A stretch of DNA of 64,000 nt from Paramecium octaurelia (lineage: Eukaryota > Ciliophora > Oligohymenophorea > Peniculida > Parameciidae). This document shows positions 21,836-32,906 of the stretch, one piece after another. The stretch covers positions 254,055 to 318,054 of the forward strand of contig CAJJDP010000092.1 in NCBI GenBank assembly GCA_905182995.1. Direction: 5' to 3'. Within the stretch, counting starts at the first letter, position 1, and the number at the start of each line of letters is the position of its first letter. The position numbers were made by a program, and so were the translations under genes. The notes under the pieces are model-generated. The model saw only the letters and a list, made by a program, of their open reading frames with translations. It was not told the DNA's origin and ran no database searches.

Positions 21836-23466
21836 TCAGTTAAATATATTTGATTCTAGTTGTGATTTTATTTAGATAAAATCTTAATTTTGATGAACTT
21901 AATAAAGTGATTCGATAATATCCCTTCCTAGGTTAACAAAGTCATTAATCTCATATTTAAATACTTATTTGTTTTTTGTATAAAACCTGTAGTTAACTTC
22001 TAGAGTATAACTAAACATCACGTGTGTTGTAAGGTAAACATCAGATTTTGCAACTCCTGTCAAATAGGGATTTATGGAATATGGACAATCATCATTCATA
22101 CTTTAAGGTACTAGATTCTCCTTAGTGAAGTGAATTTTGAGGTCTGGTGCTTTTTAAATATTTTCTTCTTTTTCGGTGTAAATTCCTTCAATTTCATACT
22201 AATTTTTTTCATAATTTATTTAGGTTGACATAGCTTCTTTTATGCGAAAATGAACTACTTTTGATTTCATTTGTTTAGGGAATTCCTACTGATAATTAAA
22301 TAATTTACTAGTATAGCTTGATGAATAGATGGATCAGGATGCCAATTTGTATAGACAAAGCTGTTACTTAGTACACTATGTGCATGAAGATCAATATAGA
22401 AGGCTACATTGTAATTTTTACAAGTTTCCAAGACTGCTAAAGGACCATTAAATTTTGGAAATTTTACAATTCTATTGTAAACTCTATTTTGATCATATCC
22501 TAATGAATCCAATCTATAATGTCCACGATAAACTCCATCCGGATTTAGCATTGGAATGATTAAAAAAACATAGTTTTCAAGTAAAAACTTAGCAGATTCA
22601 TTATAATTTTGTAAGGATTCAAGAATTCCTTTTAAAATAAATGACGATGGCACTTCCCCTGCATGTACACGGCATGAAATTAAAATATATTACTTCTTGA
22701 ATTTTATTAAACCTTCATTTAATTATTTATCTGGAAATAAATATTCAGGACAATAATACTCTTATTATTCATGTGGCCCATCTTTAGTGATAGTAATTAA
22801 TTCTATGTTTCTTCCTTCTAATGAATGTGCAATGGTTTCTCTTCTGAAATAGATATCAGGATGTAATTAAGAAAAATAAAAGTCAAAAAACTTTTAATTC
22901 TTTTTGTAAGACCAAGGTGGCATATATGCAAATTAAACAATTTAATTAGCTTTAAATTCGAATGAAAACTTCACTTAAAATCCTTGATATACTGCTGGAT
23001 ATCTACTCCAAATTTTGTTAATCTTCACATAAATATCAGAATCGGTTGTCCAAATTTTCTTAAATCTCGTTGCTATATTGACAATAACAAAGTTTGCTTA
23101 ACAATCTGCAACAGAAACAACCTTAAAATTAAACCATTATCTGGTGCCTTTATTGGACTATACTGGAGGAATTCTTCCATGGCAATCTTCCGATATACTT
23201 AAATTAAATGTGGATGCTTCAACTTATTCCACATAATATAGATTCCCAGAATCATAATTGCTCCAAAAAGTGATTCCCTTTAAAGTTACATTGATTTTAG
23301 ATGGACAATTATCCGAAGATGGAAATATTAATTCTTAAGAAAGTAATTCTTATTTCGATACTTTATTGATAGTTATATTAGATTTAGATAATTAGCTCTC
23401 TCTAGCTGAGTTTTAGGATATTTATGACTCTGATATTTACTTTTCATTTGATTATTTGTTTCCCAT
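21836..23466 (-). CDS. M14 zinc carboxypeptidase of the cytosolic (CCP/AGBL) type
   Basis: 535 residues with one 23-nt intron; the spliced length is exactly 536 codons. The N-terminus MGNKQSNEK fits an N-myristoylation signal. An N-terminal beta domain (FDFYFSQLHPDIYFRRETIA) precedes the catalytic domain: zinc ligands in HAGE near residue 266 (usually HPGE), IPMLNPDGVYRGHYRLDSLG near 305 with the substrate-binding Arg, and zinc His in YIDLHAHS near 357. The family removes glutamates from tubulin tails and other substrates; CCP5-like motifs suggest a deglutamylase acting on ciliary or cortical microtubules. It lies 24 bp downstream of the dehydrogenase gene on the same strand. Confidence 0.92.
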
Positions 23467-23490
23467 TTTTATGAATTTAATTATATATAC

Positions 23491-24438
23491 TCATTTAATA
23501 TACCCAAGTTTTTAAAGTAACTTTATTGTGTTATCAAACAATACGTTATCGTCTGATTTTAGATACTTAGGATAGCAATCTTTATAATAATATCCATTCT
23601 TTAGATTGTTGTTTGGTGATGTTGCTAAATATTTTGAAGTGACTGATCCTTATTCAGGAGTTTTAGTGAAATACCATATAAATGGAGCTAAAAATGAATA
23701 AAACCGAAATTAATTAAGCATATTTGTTCGTACTACTCCAGGATGCAATGAATAAACTTTAATATTAGTTCCTTTGAGATGATTTGCAAATGATGATGCT
23801 TCATACATATTAGCTAATTTAGAAATGGCATATGTTTTATGACAAGGATATGGTATAGGGTCTTGTTTTAGATAATAGTTGAAATCAACTTAACGCGGAG
23901 AATCTGTGTGTGCACGTGAAGCAACAAAGATTATTCTTGATTCTTACTCATTTGGAATGTGACTAAGTAAATTATAAGTTAACAAAAAAGGAGATAAATA
24001 ATTAATACCAAAATTCTATTCAAATCCTTATTTAGTATATTTTAATTCTAAATTAAAAACTCCTGCATTATTAATTAGGATATCTAATTTTCCATAACTC
24101 TTTTTAAATTCATCACAGAATTACTACACTTTATCCAAATCATTTAAATCTAACTACATGTATTGGATGTTGGTGTAATTATTTAATTAGGATTTGATTC
24201 TTTCAATATTTCTTCCTGCAACAATTATACTTTTGGCTTTTGATAATTTTTTGGCTGTTTCCCAACCAATTCCATCTGTAGCCCCAGTTATCAATATAGT
24301 TTTATCATGCAAAGCAATCTCATTTAAAATAATTTGTACTTCTTGATGTTTTCTAAAATAGTTAATTCCTCCCATAATTTGTAATTTTCCTGCTATCAAA
24401 CTAATAGATCCTAAAGAGAGAGCTAGAAGCTTGTTCAT
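23491..24438 (-). CDS. Short-chain dehydrogenase/reductase, retinol-dehydrogenase-like
   Basis: 315 residues, no intron, 316 codons. The N-terminus MNKLLALSLGSISLIAG is hydrophobic and may anchor it in a membrane. The Rossmann motif TGATDGIG is near residue 51, NNAG near 121 and the catalytic YAISK near 200, followed by VYSLHPGVVRTNM. This is the classical SDR arrangement closest to the retinol dehydrogenase/WW-oxidoreductase group, which uses NADP(H). The substrate is not predictable. The gene is sandwiched by same-strand neighbours at 18 and 24 bp. Confidence 0.93.
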
Positions 24439-24456
24439 TTAATTAAAATAATAAAT

Positions 24457-25133
24457 TCATAAATGTGTTTTAATTTTCATTAATAATTTTATTAATCTCT
24501 TGCTGTATCTTTATTCTAAATACGCCCAATTGTGAATCAAAACATCAGTGGCTAGAAAACATGATAAAACTAAAATTCTAATATATTTCGAATCAAATAC
24601 TTTTAACTGTCCTAATTAGTTGATAGGAATGTACAAATATTACAAAATATAATAAAAATCAATGCAATTAAACTTGTAATGTTGTGCATTTTAATTACTT
24701 ATTCTTATCTATCTTCTCTTACTTATAAAGATTTAATTGATATGATCAAAAAGGAATAGCTAAATTATTAAATAATTAATACCTACTAATTAATGCAACC
24801 AAAGAGAATATATCAAACTTTGATTTATCATATTTATATAGAACATTAACAACTCTTAAAAAAAATATAGCTATTATGCCAATCATAGCAAACTTGAATC
24901 TTTCCAAAAAACTAGTGTTAATCAATCTCTTACAAGCTTTGACATGCATTAAAGGAATTCTTAACATCACAATAATCTGAATTAGTTTGTTAATCTAATT
25001 ATGGATCATTAGTTTGAGTTTCAATTACATCTTATACTTTTGAATTTGAGATTTTAGAATTATCTGGAAGCAGAACGTAATATTTTTCTTCTAATCGTTA
25101 AATTTATTTCCTTGTCAGAGAATAGTTGTACAT
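24457..25133 (-). CDS. Unrecognised membrane protein, 208 residues
   Basis: Starts MYNYSLTRKQIQRLEEKYYV. The model needs two introns (23 nt near 24870, beginning GTTT, and 27 nt near 24770, beginning GTA); with them removed the length is exactly 209 codons. A soluble N-terminus with two cysteines (NSDYCDVKNSFNACQSLQ) is followed by hydrophobic segments (LYFFQELLMFYINM, ILVLSCFLATDVLIHNW) and a basic tail KRLIKLLMKIKTHL. No family. The gene ends 18 bp before the dehydrogenase start. Confidence 0.6.
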
Positions 25134-25388
25134 ATTGACAATAATAAAATAATTTATAATATATTAATCTGACTTCTCATTCATGTATTTACACATATAT
25201 ATAAATAAAAATAAGACAAAATACTGATCCAGATATACTATTTCAAATCATTCGAAATTATAACTGTTACAACATCAATACTAAACAAATCATTAAAATT
25301 ACGTAAATGTCAAATTCGATTAATCCGTTCTATCAATTTATTTCCTTACTTACAATTCTTTTATTCTAATTAACTAAGACAACCCTAA

Positions 25389-25855
25389 ATGAGATTTAAA
25401 GATAAATCATTTAAAAATAATGTTGATACATATAATAACTATTTTTAGGATTTTCTTATATCTCAGTTGATGTTTAAATGAGATTGTCATAGTAAAGTTT
25501 ACTTACAAATTAGGCTAATGGATATGCTCAGGGATTAATTATAGTTTCTATGATTAATAAAATTAATTATGCATTATTAAAATAGCTTTCTCTGATGGTT
25601 GTCAAATTTATTAAATATAGAATTTAAAACTGATTTTATTTGATCTTCTCAATTGCACTTGAATAGGGAAAAGCAATACAAAATGAATTTGTAAATGCCA
25701 TAGGGATGCATAATTAATCGCAATTAATTCAATAGATTAGTTGATAAGATTAATTAGATGAACAGAGGAATTCACTTAGATTTCGATAATATTTTGTATA
25801 TGAATAACAAAAGAAGTAGAACTTACACTAAATTTTCTTGTATTAATTTTAATGA
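25389..25855 (+). CDS. Possible small multi-exon gene, poorly resolved
   Basis: Coding-looking segments occur on this strand: MRFKDKSFKNNVDTYNNYF, then SLLTNQANGYAQGLIIVS and FVNAIGMHNQSQLIQQI, ending with RFRQYFVYEQQKKQNLHQIF and a TGA at 25853. They lie in different frames and in-frame TGAs separate some, so several introns (one as short as 18 nt) would be needed. It may be a real gene directly upstream of the adenylate-kinase-like gene or a decayed one. Confidence 0.3.
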
Positions 25856-25892
25856 TAATTTGAATTTGTTTTGTAAAATTTATATATTAAAA

Positions 25893-27232
25893 ATGAATAC
25901 AAGTGAATTGGTTGAGTATCAATAAAAAGTGGAGGCTTACATAAAGGAGCATAAAATGACTGACTTATTTGAAAATCTGACGAGATTATTAGTGCTTTCG
26001 AGACCTCAGGATCCTATGACATTTTTGGTTGATGTGCTTGAAAATAGAAGAGTGCAACGGCTTATCCTAGTAGCAGGTGTAGTTGCTACAACAAGATAGG
26101 AAATAGTAGTATCACTTGCTAATTTGTTCAATTACAAAGTTATTACCATAGAAGATCACTTTAAATCTCATTGGGTGGATGATGATTAAGTAAATGAATT
26201 CATTCATTCAGAATTGAAAAAAACTGAAAAACATTTCAGGGGTGTCATAATATCTGGGTATCCCAATAACATCAAACAAGCATATTATTTACAATCCTTA
26301 GGGATAATACAAGAGAGGTAAAATATGAATTCATATTAGATTCTTTTATTTGGAGAGTGATTTGGATTTTTGCAGACAATATTACGAATAAATATCTTAA
26401 TCTCAAGAGGAAGTCACTAAGGCATTGACTAGAGATAGACTGAATAAGAAAGATTTGGAGTACATCTACGGATCTTATATGGACATTTTCAATACATCCA
26501 AAAGAACTAAAGAAGATATTATTGAAAATATCAAATAGATTATTCGATTGAGGGATAGGAAGTTTCCTCCTCTTCGTTTTCCAAGAGTAGCAATTATACG
26601 TCCTCCTGGTTTAAAAGAAAGAGCAACTTAATTGACATAAATATTTAGTAAGAGATATGGCCTGGTTTAACTAATAACTTTTGATATGATTCAATAATAA
26701 ATTCAAAATAAAGGAGCCTTGGGTCCTCTAATTTATAATACTCTTTAAAAAGAGGAAGAAATACCTAATGACATAATGAATAGTATAGTTTATACAGAAG
26801 TACTATCAACTGAGGCCAGAACTAAGGGATGGGTTTTGGAAGGATTTCCAAAGAATGAAGCTTAATTAAAGTTTTTGGAAGCTCAACATGTAAACTTGTT
26901 TGTAGTGTTGAATGAAGATGAAGATGTCTTAATTAACAAGTCTAAGTAACTGAAGATTGATCCTGTTACTAAAATCAAATATGAGAAAGTGCCATTAAAT
27001 AATAAACCATTATTAGACAGATTACAGAATTTTTAGGTAATTGAATAAACTAATTTAGATTCACAATGAATAATTACTAAAATAAAGGATAACTAGATAT
27101 TAAGCATTTGTGAAATTGATTGAACAGAAATTTAGTGAACGAGTCTAAGTGTTTAAATTGGAAAAGGATTCAACTGAGAATATCATTAGAGTGACAGATG
27201 TTTTTTTGAATAACCCTAAAATTTATAATTGA
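25893..27232 (+). CDS. Adenylate kinase 8-like protein with degenerate P-loops
   Basis: 431 residues with two 22-nt introns; the spliced length is exactly 432 codons. The N-terminus (FENLTRLLVLSRPQDPMTFL) matches AK8, and the protein has the same two-lobed order of kinase units. Neither lobe keeps GxxGxGK: the first reads LVAGVVATTRQE near residue 60 and the second VAIIRPPGLKERATQ near 225. Other elements remain, for example KGWVLEGFPKNEAQL and IDPVTKIKYEKVP. AK8 is found in cilia and axonemes; here the fold is likely kept while phosphotransfer is probably lost. The start is the first ATG after AT-rich sequence. Confidence 0.85.
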
Positions 27233-27460
27233 TAGATTAAAGTTATTTGTGCTCATTATTTTTAGAATTAATCAATAAACTCAAATATAATTTATTCATA
27301 TTTTACAATCATTTTCATTATCCTAAATGGTTGATGTTTCTGCTAATTCTTATTTATTTAATACACCTGAAATAATAAATATCTTTTCAATTTATTTTAT
27401 AATAATATATGATACCAAATAATACTCATATTAAATACAATATAATATAGATAACAATAT

Positions 27461-28752
27461 TCATAGAATTCCAAAGAACTTTCGAGTAGCCACCTTCTTG
27501 GTTTCGCTTTAACTTTCCTTAATAATTTCATTTGTCAAATTGTATAGGTTGTGAATATCCTTTTGCATTTCTAACAAATTCTTATATAGATTTTAATATT
27601 CATCATAAAACTCTGGTATTTCATTCAAAGTGATATTCTCAAAGATATATACAATTTTACATTTAACTATTTTTGATTGAATTTTAATTTATATTTCTTT
27701 GATTGTTCATAGAACTTTGATTTACGTTGTAGATCTTATATTTTCATTTTAATCATTTATAGATTGACATAATTTTAGTGTGCATCCATATTAAAAATTC
27801 CATTTTAAGATAATTCCTATTGAGGATAAGAGAATTTAATTACATTTTAAGAGTTTTTAATTACATCCAAACGTTCTTTGCTTAAATCTTGAAACTCTTG
27901 ATGGTTGATATTTAATTTGTGGTAGTCTAATTTTTCAATAAATTGTAGTGTTGATTCATAAGTAGTAAAATAGTACTCATCTTCTCCTGTGATTCTCTTA
28001 GGTGATCTATAATAGCTCACAAATAAGATATTTGAATAGGCTTTTTATGGTTGTGCCTTCAAAGTGGCATATATTAACACAGGTAATAGATTATCGGCAC
28101 CTGTCGGCTAATTATTAGCCATTTAATTGACAATAGCTATGTTATTTAAATTAATCTATTACCACTAGTTTATTTACCTGCATTAACAATGCAGTTTAGT
28201 TTTTCTCTTGGTGTCTCTACCTTATCAATTTTAGATATCACTAAGATAAATTCACTATTTACAATCAACTACTGAGTTAAAGATTTTATGTTTTTCTATG
28301 TTTTCATCAATTTCAAGATGTTTAGCTTAAACAAATGAATATGCTTTCATAGAAAATTCAATTTCTCTATCTTTGACTGGATCAATTGAAACCAATCTAC
28401 AATTTCAGATGAATGCATGTACTTTGAACAAAGTGGTTTCATGACAAGTTTTTCAATGGCTTCTCCATTTTCTCTTAGATATTCATCAGATTCCTTCCAT
28501 AGATCTTAAAATTCATCTTCAAAGTCGCTAATTTTTTATTGTACTATGCTTGGCACGGAATCAAGTGGTAGTTTGTTTTGTTATACATCTCGAATGAAAC
28601 TTAACTTAAATGCATGATCAAAGCTACTTAATTATTTTTTATTTGAGTGTTGCAGATTCATTCCTTTTCATTTTATCTGATACTGTTGGTTCTACCCTTC
28701 TGGATTATTCAAAAGACTATTCTGATTCATCAATCATTAAGGTTTAATCCAT
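27461..28752 (-). CDS. VPS9-domain protein (Rab5-type guanine-nucleotide exchange factor)
   Basis: A multi-exon gene starting MDQTLMIDESEQSFEQ. An N-terminal acidic helix region (IVQQKISDFEDEFQDLWKES) is followed by the VPS9 core: IEKLVMKPLCSKYMHSSEIV, ISKIDKVETPREKLNCIVNA, then GADNLLPVLIYATLKAQP, YSNILFVSYY and GEDEYYFTTYESTLQFIEKL. The GADxxLPVLIY and SN..yI..f..GE..Yy segments are diagnostic. VPS9 proteins activate Rab5/Vps21 on early endosomes. A C-terminal coiled coil ends TRKFFGIL. At least four short introns are needed; not all joins were fixed. Confidence 0.88.
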
Positions 28753-28784
28753 TACGTGTAAAAATAATTAAATTATATCAATTC

Positions 28785-29036
28785 TCAATTGGAATTAATA
28801 ATGATCAAATAGAAATTTAAGAAAAACTATGTCTAATTGTAAATATACTTATAAGTATTCATGCAATGAAATAATGAGACCATTGAAAATTGAGTTCCAT
28901 ATGTAATTCTATTTACATGAATTGTTTCACTATTTTTATCAAATTCAAAGTCATCTACTGTTAATGATGGCATATCACCTTAGAATGCTTGGATGTTAAG
29001 GAGAACAAATAACAATACCATGACTATGCATATCAT
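28785..29036 (-). CDS. Small secreted protein, 83 residues
   Basis: 84 codons starting MICIVMVLLFVLLNIQAF, a strong signal peptide, then DMPSLTVDDFEFDKNSET and a C-terminal part that turns hydrophobic (FFLNFYLIIINSN). The 3' half could instead contain an intron. No family. It lies 32 bp upstream of the VPS9 gene start on the same strand. Confidence 0.5.
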
Positions 29037-29469
29037 TGTATCTAATATTAACCATTAAGGAGAATGCTACATTTTTATAGTAATCTTAAAATTGCTATAA
29101 TTTAGAAGGTATTCAAATTCAATTTTAGGAGACATCCATTTATTTGAGTATATAAAGTATTATTACTATATTATTATTAGTTAATGTCATCCCTTAAGGC
29201 TGTTATACTATATTAGTAAAACACTGAATGAGTTAACTCAGTATACTGTCTCAATAATACGTACCAAGAATTGAAATTATTGGCAATTCATTTGGATTGA
29301 TACACTGATTTTGAGACTTTTAAAAGTGGAATATTGATCAGTTACAACTTGAGTCATGAATTGACAATTTGATTACTTAATTTGAATTAAACATCAAATT
29401 GTTAGACAGAAGACAATCCTAAAACATATCTTGCAATAATAAATAGCGTTAAAATAATATATTAATATA
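29037..29469. other. Intergenic stretch, nothing convincing
   Basis: About 430 bases between divergent genes. A plus-strand ATG near 29174 (MSSLKAVILY) can be extended only by assuming an intron and soon meets a TGA. I see no supported gene. Confidence 0.4.
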
Positions 29470-30196
29470 ATGAAATCTCATTCCTAACATGAAAATGGAA
29501 CTTTGTAATAATTAGGTCGTTTGAGGATACCTAAGGTACTATTTTTACCAGGTGAACCAATGGCCAAATAGCGTGTTGATTCTCTTCCTTCGAGTCCTGT
29601 GAAGGGGATTCCAAATTAGGCTGATGTTTAAGAGAAGTTAAAGATATTGCAGGCGGAGAGAGAGGCAAGATAGAAATTGCAGGAACAAGAAATGTTTGAA
29701 AGAGAGAAACGAAGTTCGTTCAATAGATAAGCTCACATAATAAACAAGTTGCATAATGTCGAATAGTAGTTAGAAAAATGGAAGAAGACCAGACATAACA
29801 TAGAATTGTAAGTAGTTAGAGTAGCAAAAGTGTTAACAAGACCAAGATGAGCTAGATGATCGAATGTCAATAAAAGACTGGAGTCGAATTTCACCGTTCA
29901 ATTTAACAAAGGAACAAGAGTTACTCTGATTTTGAACATAGAAGTGCTGGAGTTTACTTAAATCATGAAATATTTTAAAGACGAAAGGAGAGAGAGAGGG
30001 AACGAAATTAATTAGTAAATTAAACTAGATATCGAAACAATGTTGATTAGGTATCAATATTTAAGTATTTAAGATTGATCGAAATGTTCGGATAATGCAG
30101 AAAAAGTATAGAACAGAAAAGAAATGCTTTGCACTTCGCAAACCCTTTTATAATATAAATGATCTTAAAAATTATTCTCACTTCTTATTATTTTGA
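29470..30196 (+). CDS. Charged helical protein with serine-rich N-terminus
   Basis: Starts MKSHSQHENGTLQQLGRL. It has a proline/serine segment (RVDSLPSSPVKGIPNQ), then a strongly charged helix (LKILQAEREARQKLQEQEMF, LEKWKKTRHNIE) and a second basic part (FEHRSAGVYLNHEIFQRRKE). The 3' exon ends RKPFYNINDLKNYSHFLLF. Two introns are needed, one near 29810 and a 23-nt one near 30050 with an AAG acceptor. Looks like a cytoskeletal or structural coiled-coil protein; no family recognised. Confidence 0.65.
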
Positions 30197-30400
30197 CAAT
30201 CATTATGATATATTCAGTTTCTCCATATAATTAATATCAATTTTAATCATCCAAAAAGTGTGTGATTATATATGTCCAATCTGCATATTGATTTAGTATG
30301 ATGAATGGACATGTAAGTCAATATAAACATATGAAATTAAAAAGATTTCATTACTAGAGATATAATAAAAATAATACACAATAATATAAATAATACATCA

Positions 30401-31780
30401 ATGAAATAATGTTCCATAATAGTTTTTGGAGACATAGGAAGATCACCAAGAATGGTTAATCATGCTTTAGCAATAGCTGATAACACAGAGTACCGCATTA
30501 ATTTCTATGGGTATTTGGATAATAAGCCGACTTAGGCTTTGTTGTCAAATCCAAACATCAGAATAGTGGATCTGAACCTTTGGATAGTCAATTAATTAAA
30601 GAAAATGCCAAGATTCCTATTTTTATTGTATGCTTTACTCCGAATTGTATTGCAATCATGTTACTTATTCCTCTTGCTTTTATTTAGTAGGAAATAGGAG
30701 TTTATTTTGGTTTAGAATCCTCCCTCAATCCCAGTCCTGCAAGTAGTAAGTTTAATAAAGGCCATCCGTAGATCTAAGATCATCATAGATTTTCACAATT
30801 ATGGACATACAATATTGGCATTGCAGATGAGAAACAGATATATCTTGAAGATGGCTAGATCCTATGAGCATCACTTTAGTCGATCATAGGATTTCGCCTT
30901 ATGCGTATCACAGGCTATGCAGAAGGATTTGTAGCAGAATTGGAGGATAAAGTATAGATAATAATACTATAGATGAAAGTGCTACTGTCGTATATGATAA
31001 GGCAAACATCAATTTTAATGTGATAAATAAGGCTAGGGAGAAACACGAGTTGTATATGAAATTAGATTTCCATTGGCAATGGGAAGTGTTGAACAGCAAT
31101 GAGACCTTGTTCACTGAGGAAATAAACAATCAGCAGGTGGTAGAGAAAGTGAATAGACCCGGGTTGATAGTGAGTAGCACTTCTTGGACAAAGGATGAGG
31201 ATTTCAATATACTGGTGTAGGCATTGTAGAAATACGAAGATTTGGCAAGTAAGTTAGAGATTGATGATTTAGATATTGAGTAAGGGAGAGAGTATAGAAA
31301 ATTGTATGTGGTTATAACAGGTAAGGGACCAATGAAGGAGGAGTTTAGAGAGATATTTTAGAAGTGCAATATATGTTGGAATCATGTAAAAGTAAATTTA
31401 GCCTGGTTAGACATCGATGACTATCCTAAATTATTGGCATGTGCTGATTTAGGAATTTGTTTACATTACTCTTCATCTGGTTTAGATTTACCAATGAAAG
31501 TAGTGGATATGTTTGGGGCTGGCACTCCTGTCTTTGCTAAATCATTCAATGCGTATTCATATAATATCCATTCTTTAGAATATCTGAATTGGTGTAACAT
31601 CAGCAGAACGGCATAGTATTTGATACTCCAGATGATTTATTTGATCATTTGTCATAAGCTTTTAGATTTGAATCCTAAATTCTACAGAAATTGAAGAACG
31701 GTGTGGAGGCTTTTAGGACTGAGACTTTTGATTAAGAGTGGAGAACCAAAGTCTTACCCTATATAAGAAATTTAAAATGA
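30401..31780 (+). CDS. ALG1: Chitobiosyldiphosphodolichol beta-mannosyltransferase
   Basis: 441 residues with two introns (28 nt near 30952, 26 nt at 31553-31578); spliced length 442 codons. The N-terminus [20 protein letters not shown] is the family signature, followed by a membrane span ([20 protein letters not shown]), [22 protein letters not shown] and the GT33/GT-B C-terminal lobe with [51 protein letters not shown] and [19 protein letters not shown]1 adds the first mannose from GDP-mannose to GlcNAc2-PP-dolichol on the cytosolic face of the ER. Length and motif order match the family closely. Confidence 0.96.
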
Positions 31781-31796
31781 AATATTTTTATTTTTA

Positions 31797-32372
31797 ATGG
31801 CATACCGCATTGATTTGTCTCAATTAAAATGTATTATTGATGACACTCCTCAATTGAAGAGGGATCCTCAACCCTTATTTGTAATGAAAGCATCAACCGA
31901 GTATTTCGATGCCAATTCTACTATTTGTGAATGCAATGAAGAATCAGAACCTTATTCATTTTGGCTGAAATTTAAAGTGGAATTGAAGTAAGATCCAATT
32001 ACACAATCAAATGAGGACAAAGAATTGTACAATATGGGTTCAAGTTTCGGAGTCAATGAAGTTGATAATCCTAAGAACTTGAAATGTTCTAATGATATAA
32101 ACGATAACACCAAGTCTGATTAGGACGACAATCATCCGATTAAGAAACGCAGTGTGTCTGTATAAACTAACAACCTATCTCTTAAAAATAAATTATAGCT
32201 ATTTAAATATAACTAGAAATACAGCAGTAATGCAGTTTATCAAGAAACTCTCCTCAAATTGAAGTAGAATTAAAGATTCTAAAAATTCGTAAGCAAAAAT
32301 AATAACAAAAATCGATCCATCCATTTACTCTTACTATTGATTTTATTTATAATACTAATTATGTGTATATGA
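31797..32372 (+). CDS. Tail-anchored membrane protein, unrecognised
   Basis: 191 residues, no intron. The N-terminus MAYRIDLSQLKCIIDDTP is followed by acidic and polar segments (STICECNEESEPYSFWLKFK), a helix (YQETLLKLKQNQRFQKF) and a C-terminal membrane span (SIHLLLLLILFIILIMCI) that ends the protein, the layout of tail-anchored ER or mitochondrial proteins. Its ATG is 16 bp after the ALG1 stop and its stop is 16 bp from the convergent gene. No family recognised. Confidence 0.75.
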
Positions 32373-32388
32373 TTAATATATTATTAGA

Positions 32389-32846
32389 TCAGAATCTTAA
32401 TACTCTGTCTTGGACATACAACATTTCATATCTGGTGTTGTAATCCATGTCACCTGAAGGTTTGCATGCCAAATCCCAATACGAAGTATTAAACACCTAT
32501 TGATTATTGATTGAGTGATACTTAGCAAGGATCTCCCAATAAGAAAGTATTCCAAATTAAAATGTAAGCAAACAAAACCCAGCCACTTCTGTACATAAGA
32601 TTCATGGCCATCACATGCATCTTATAAGTATAACTGTGATCCTCTTCCATTCCGATGCTATCTCCTGCCTATCTTAACACCAATGTCTTGAATAGCCCTC
32701 TTTCATAATTGTGATTCAATATCTTACTATCTACCGATTCCATGATAATATCCTGTCTAATATGTTGCTAACAATTTTGGATCAAATCTATTGATGTACT
32801 AATAGTAAGCATGCTTTGAACATGTCTTATAAAATCTCTTCTCCAT
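32389..32846 (-). CDS. Small membrane protein, probably mitochondrial
   Basis: Starts MEKRFYKTCSKHAYYQYINR. The main exon encodes MESVDSKILNHNYERGLFKT, RQAGDSIGMEEDHSYTY and a Trp/Phe-rich span (MYRSGWVLFAYILIWNTFLL). A 25-nt intron joins it to the C-terminus (NTSYWDLACKPSGDMDYNTR). A further short intron (16 or 43 nt) near 32740-32790 is needed to link the first ATG. The basic start, one span and small size suggest a respiratory-complex accessory subunit, by inference only. Confidence 0.65.
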
Positions 32847-32906
32847 TTTTATTAATATATATGAAATCCCCCCTTTCAATAATTATTTATGCACTCAACA
32901 CAATAG

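Noticed and set aside
24776..24970. Minus-strand 64-residue hydrophobic frame
   Set aside because: A neighbouring frame with two short introns gives a complete 208-residue protein; this one is out of frame with both flanks.
31020..31129. Minus-strand hydrophobic frame inside ALG1
   Set aside because: Antisense to well-conserved ALG1 coding sequence.
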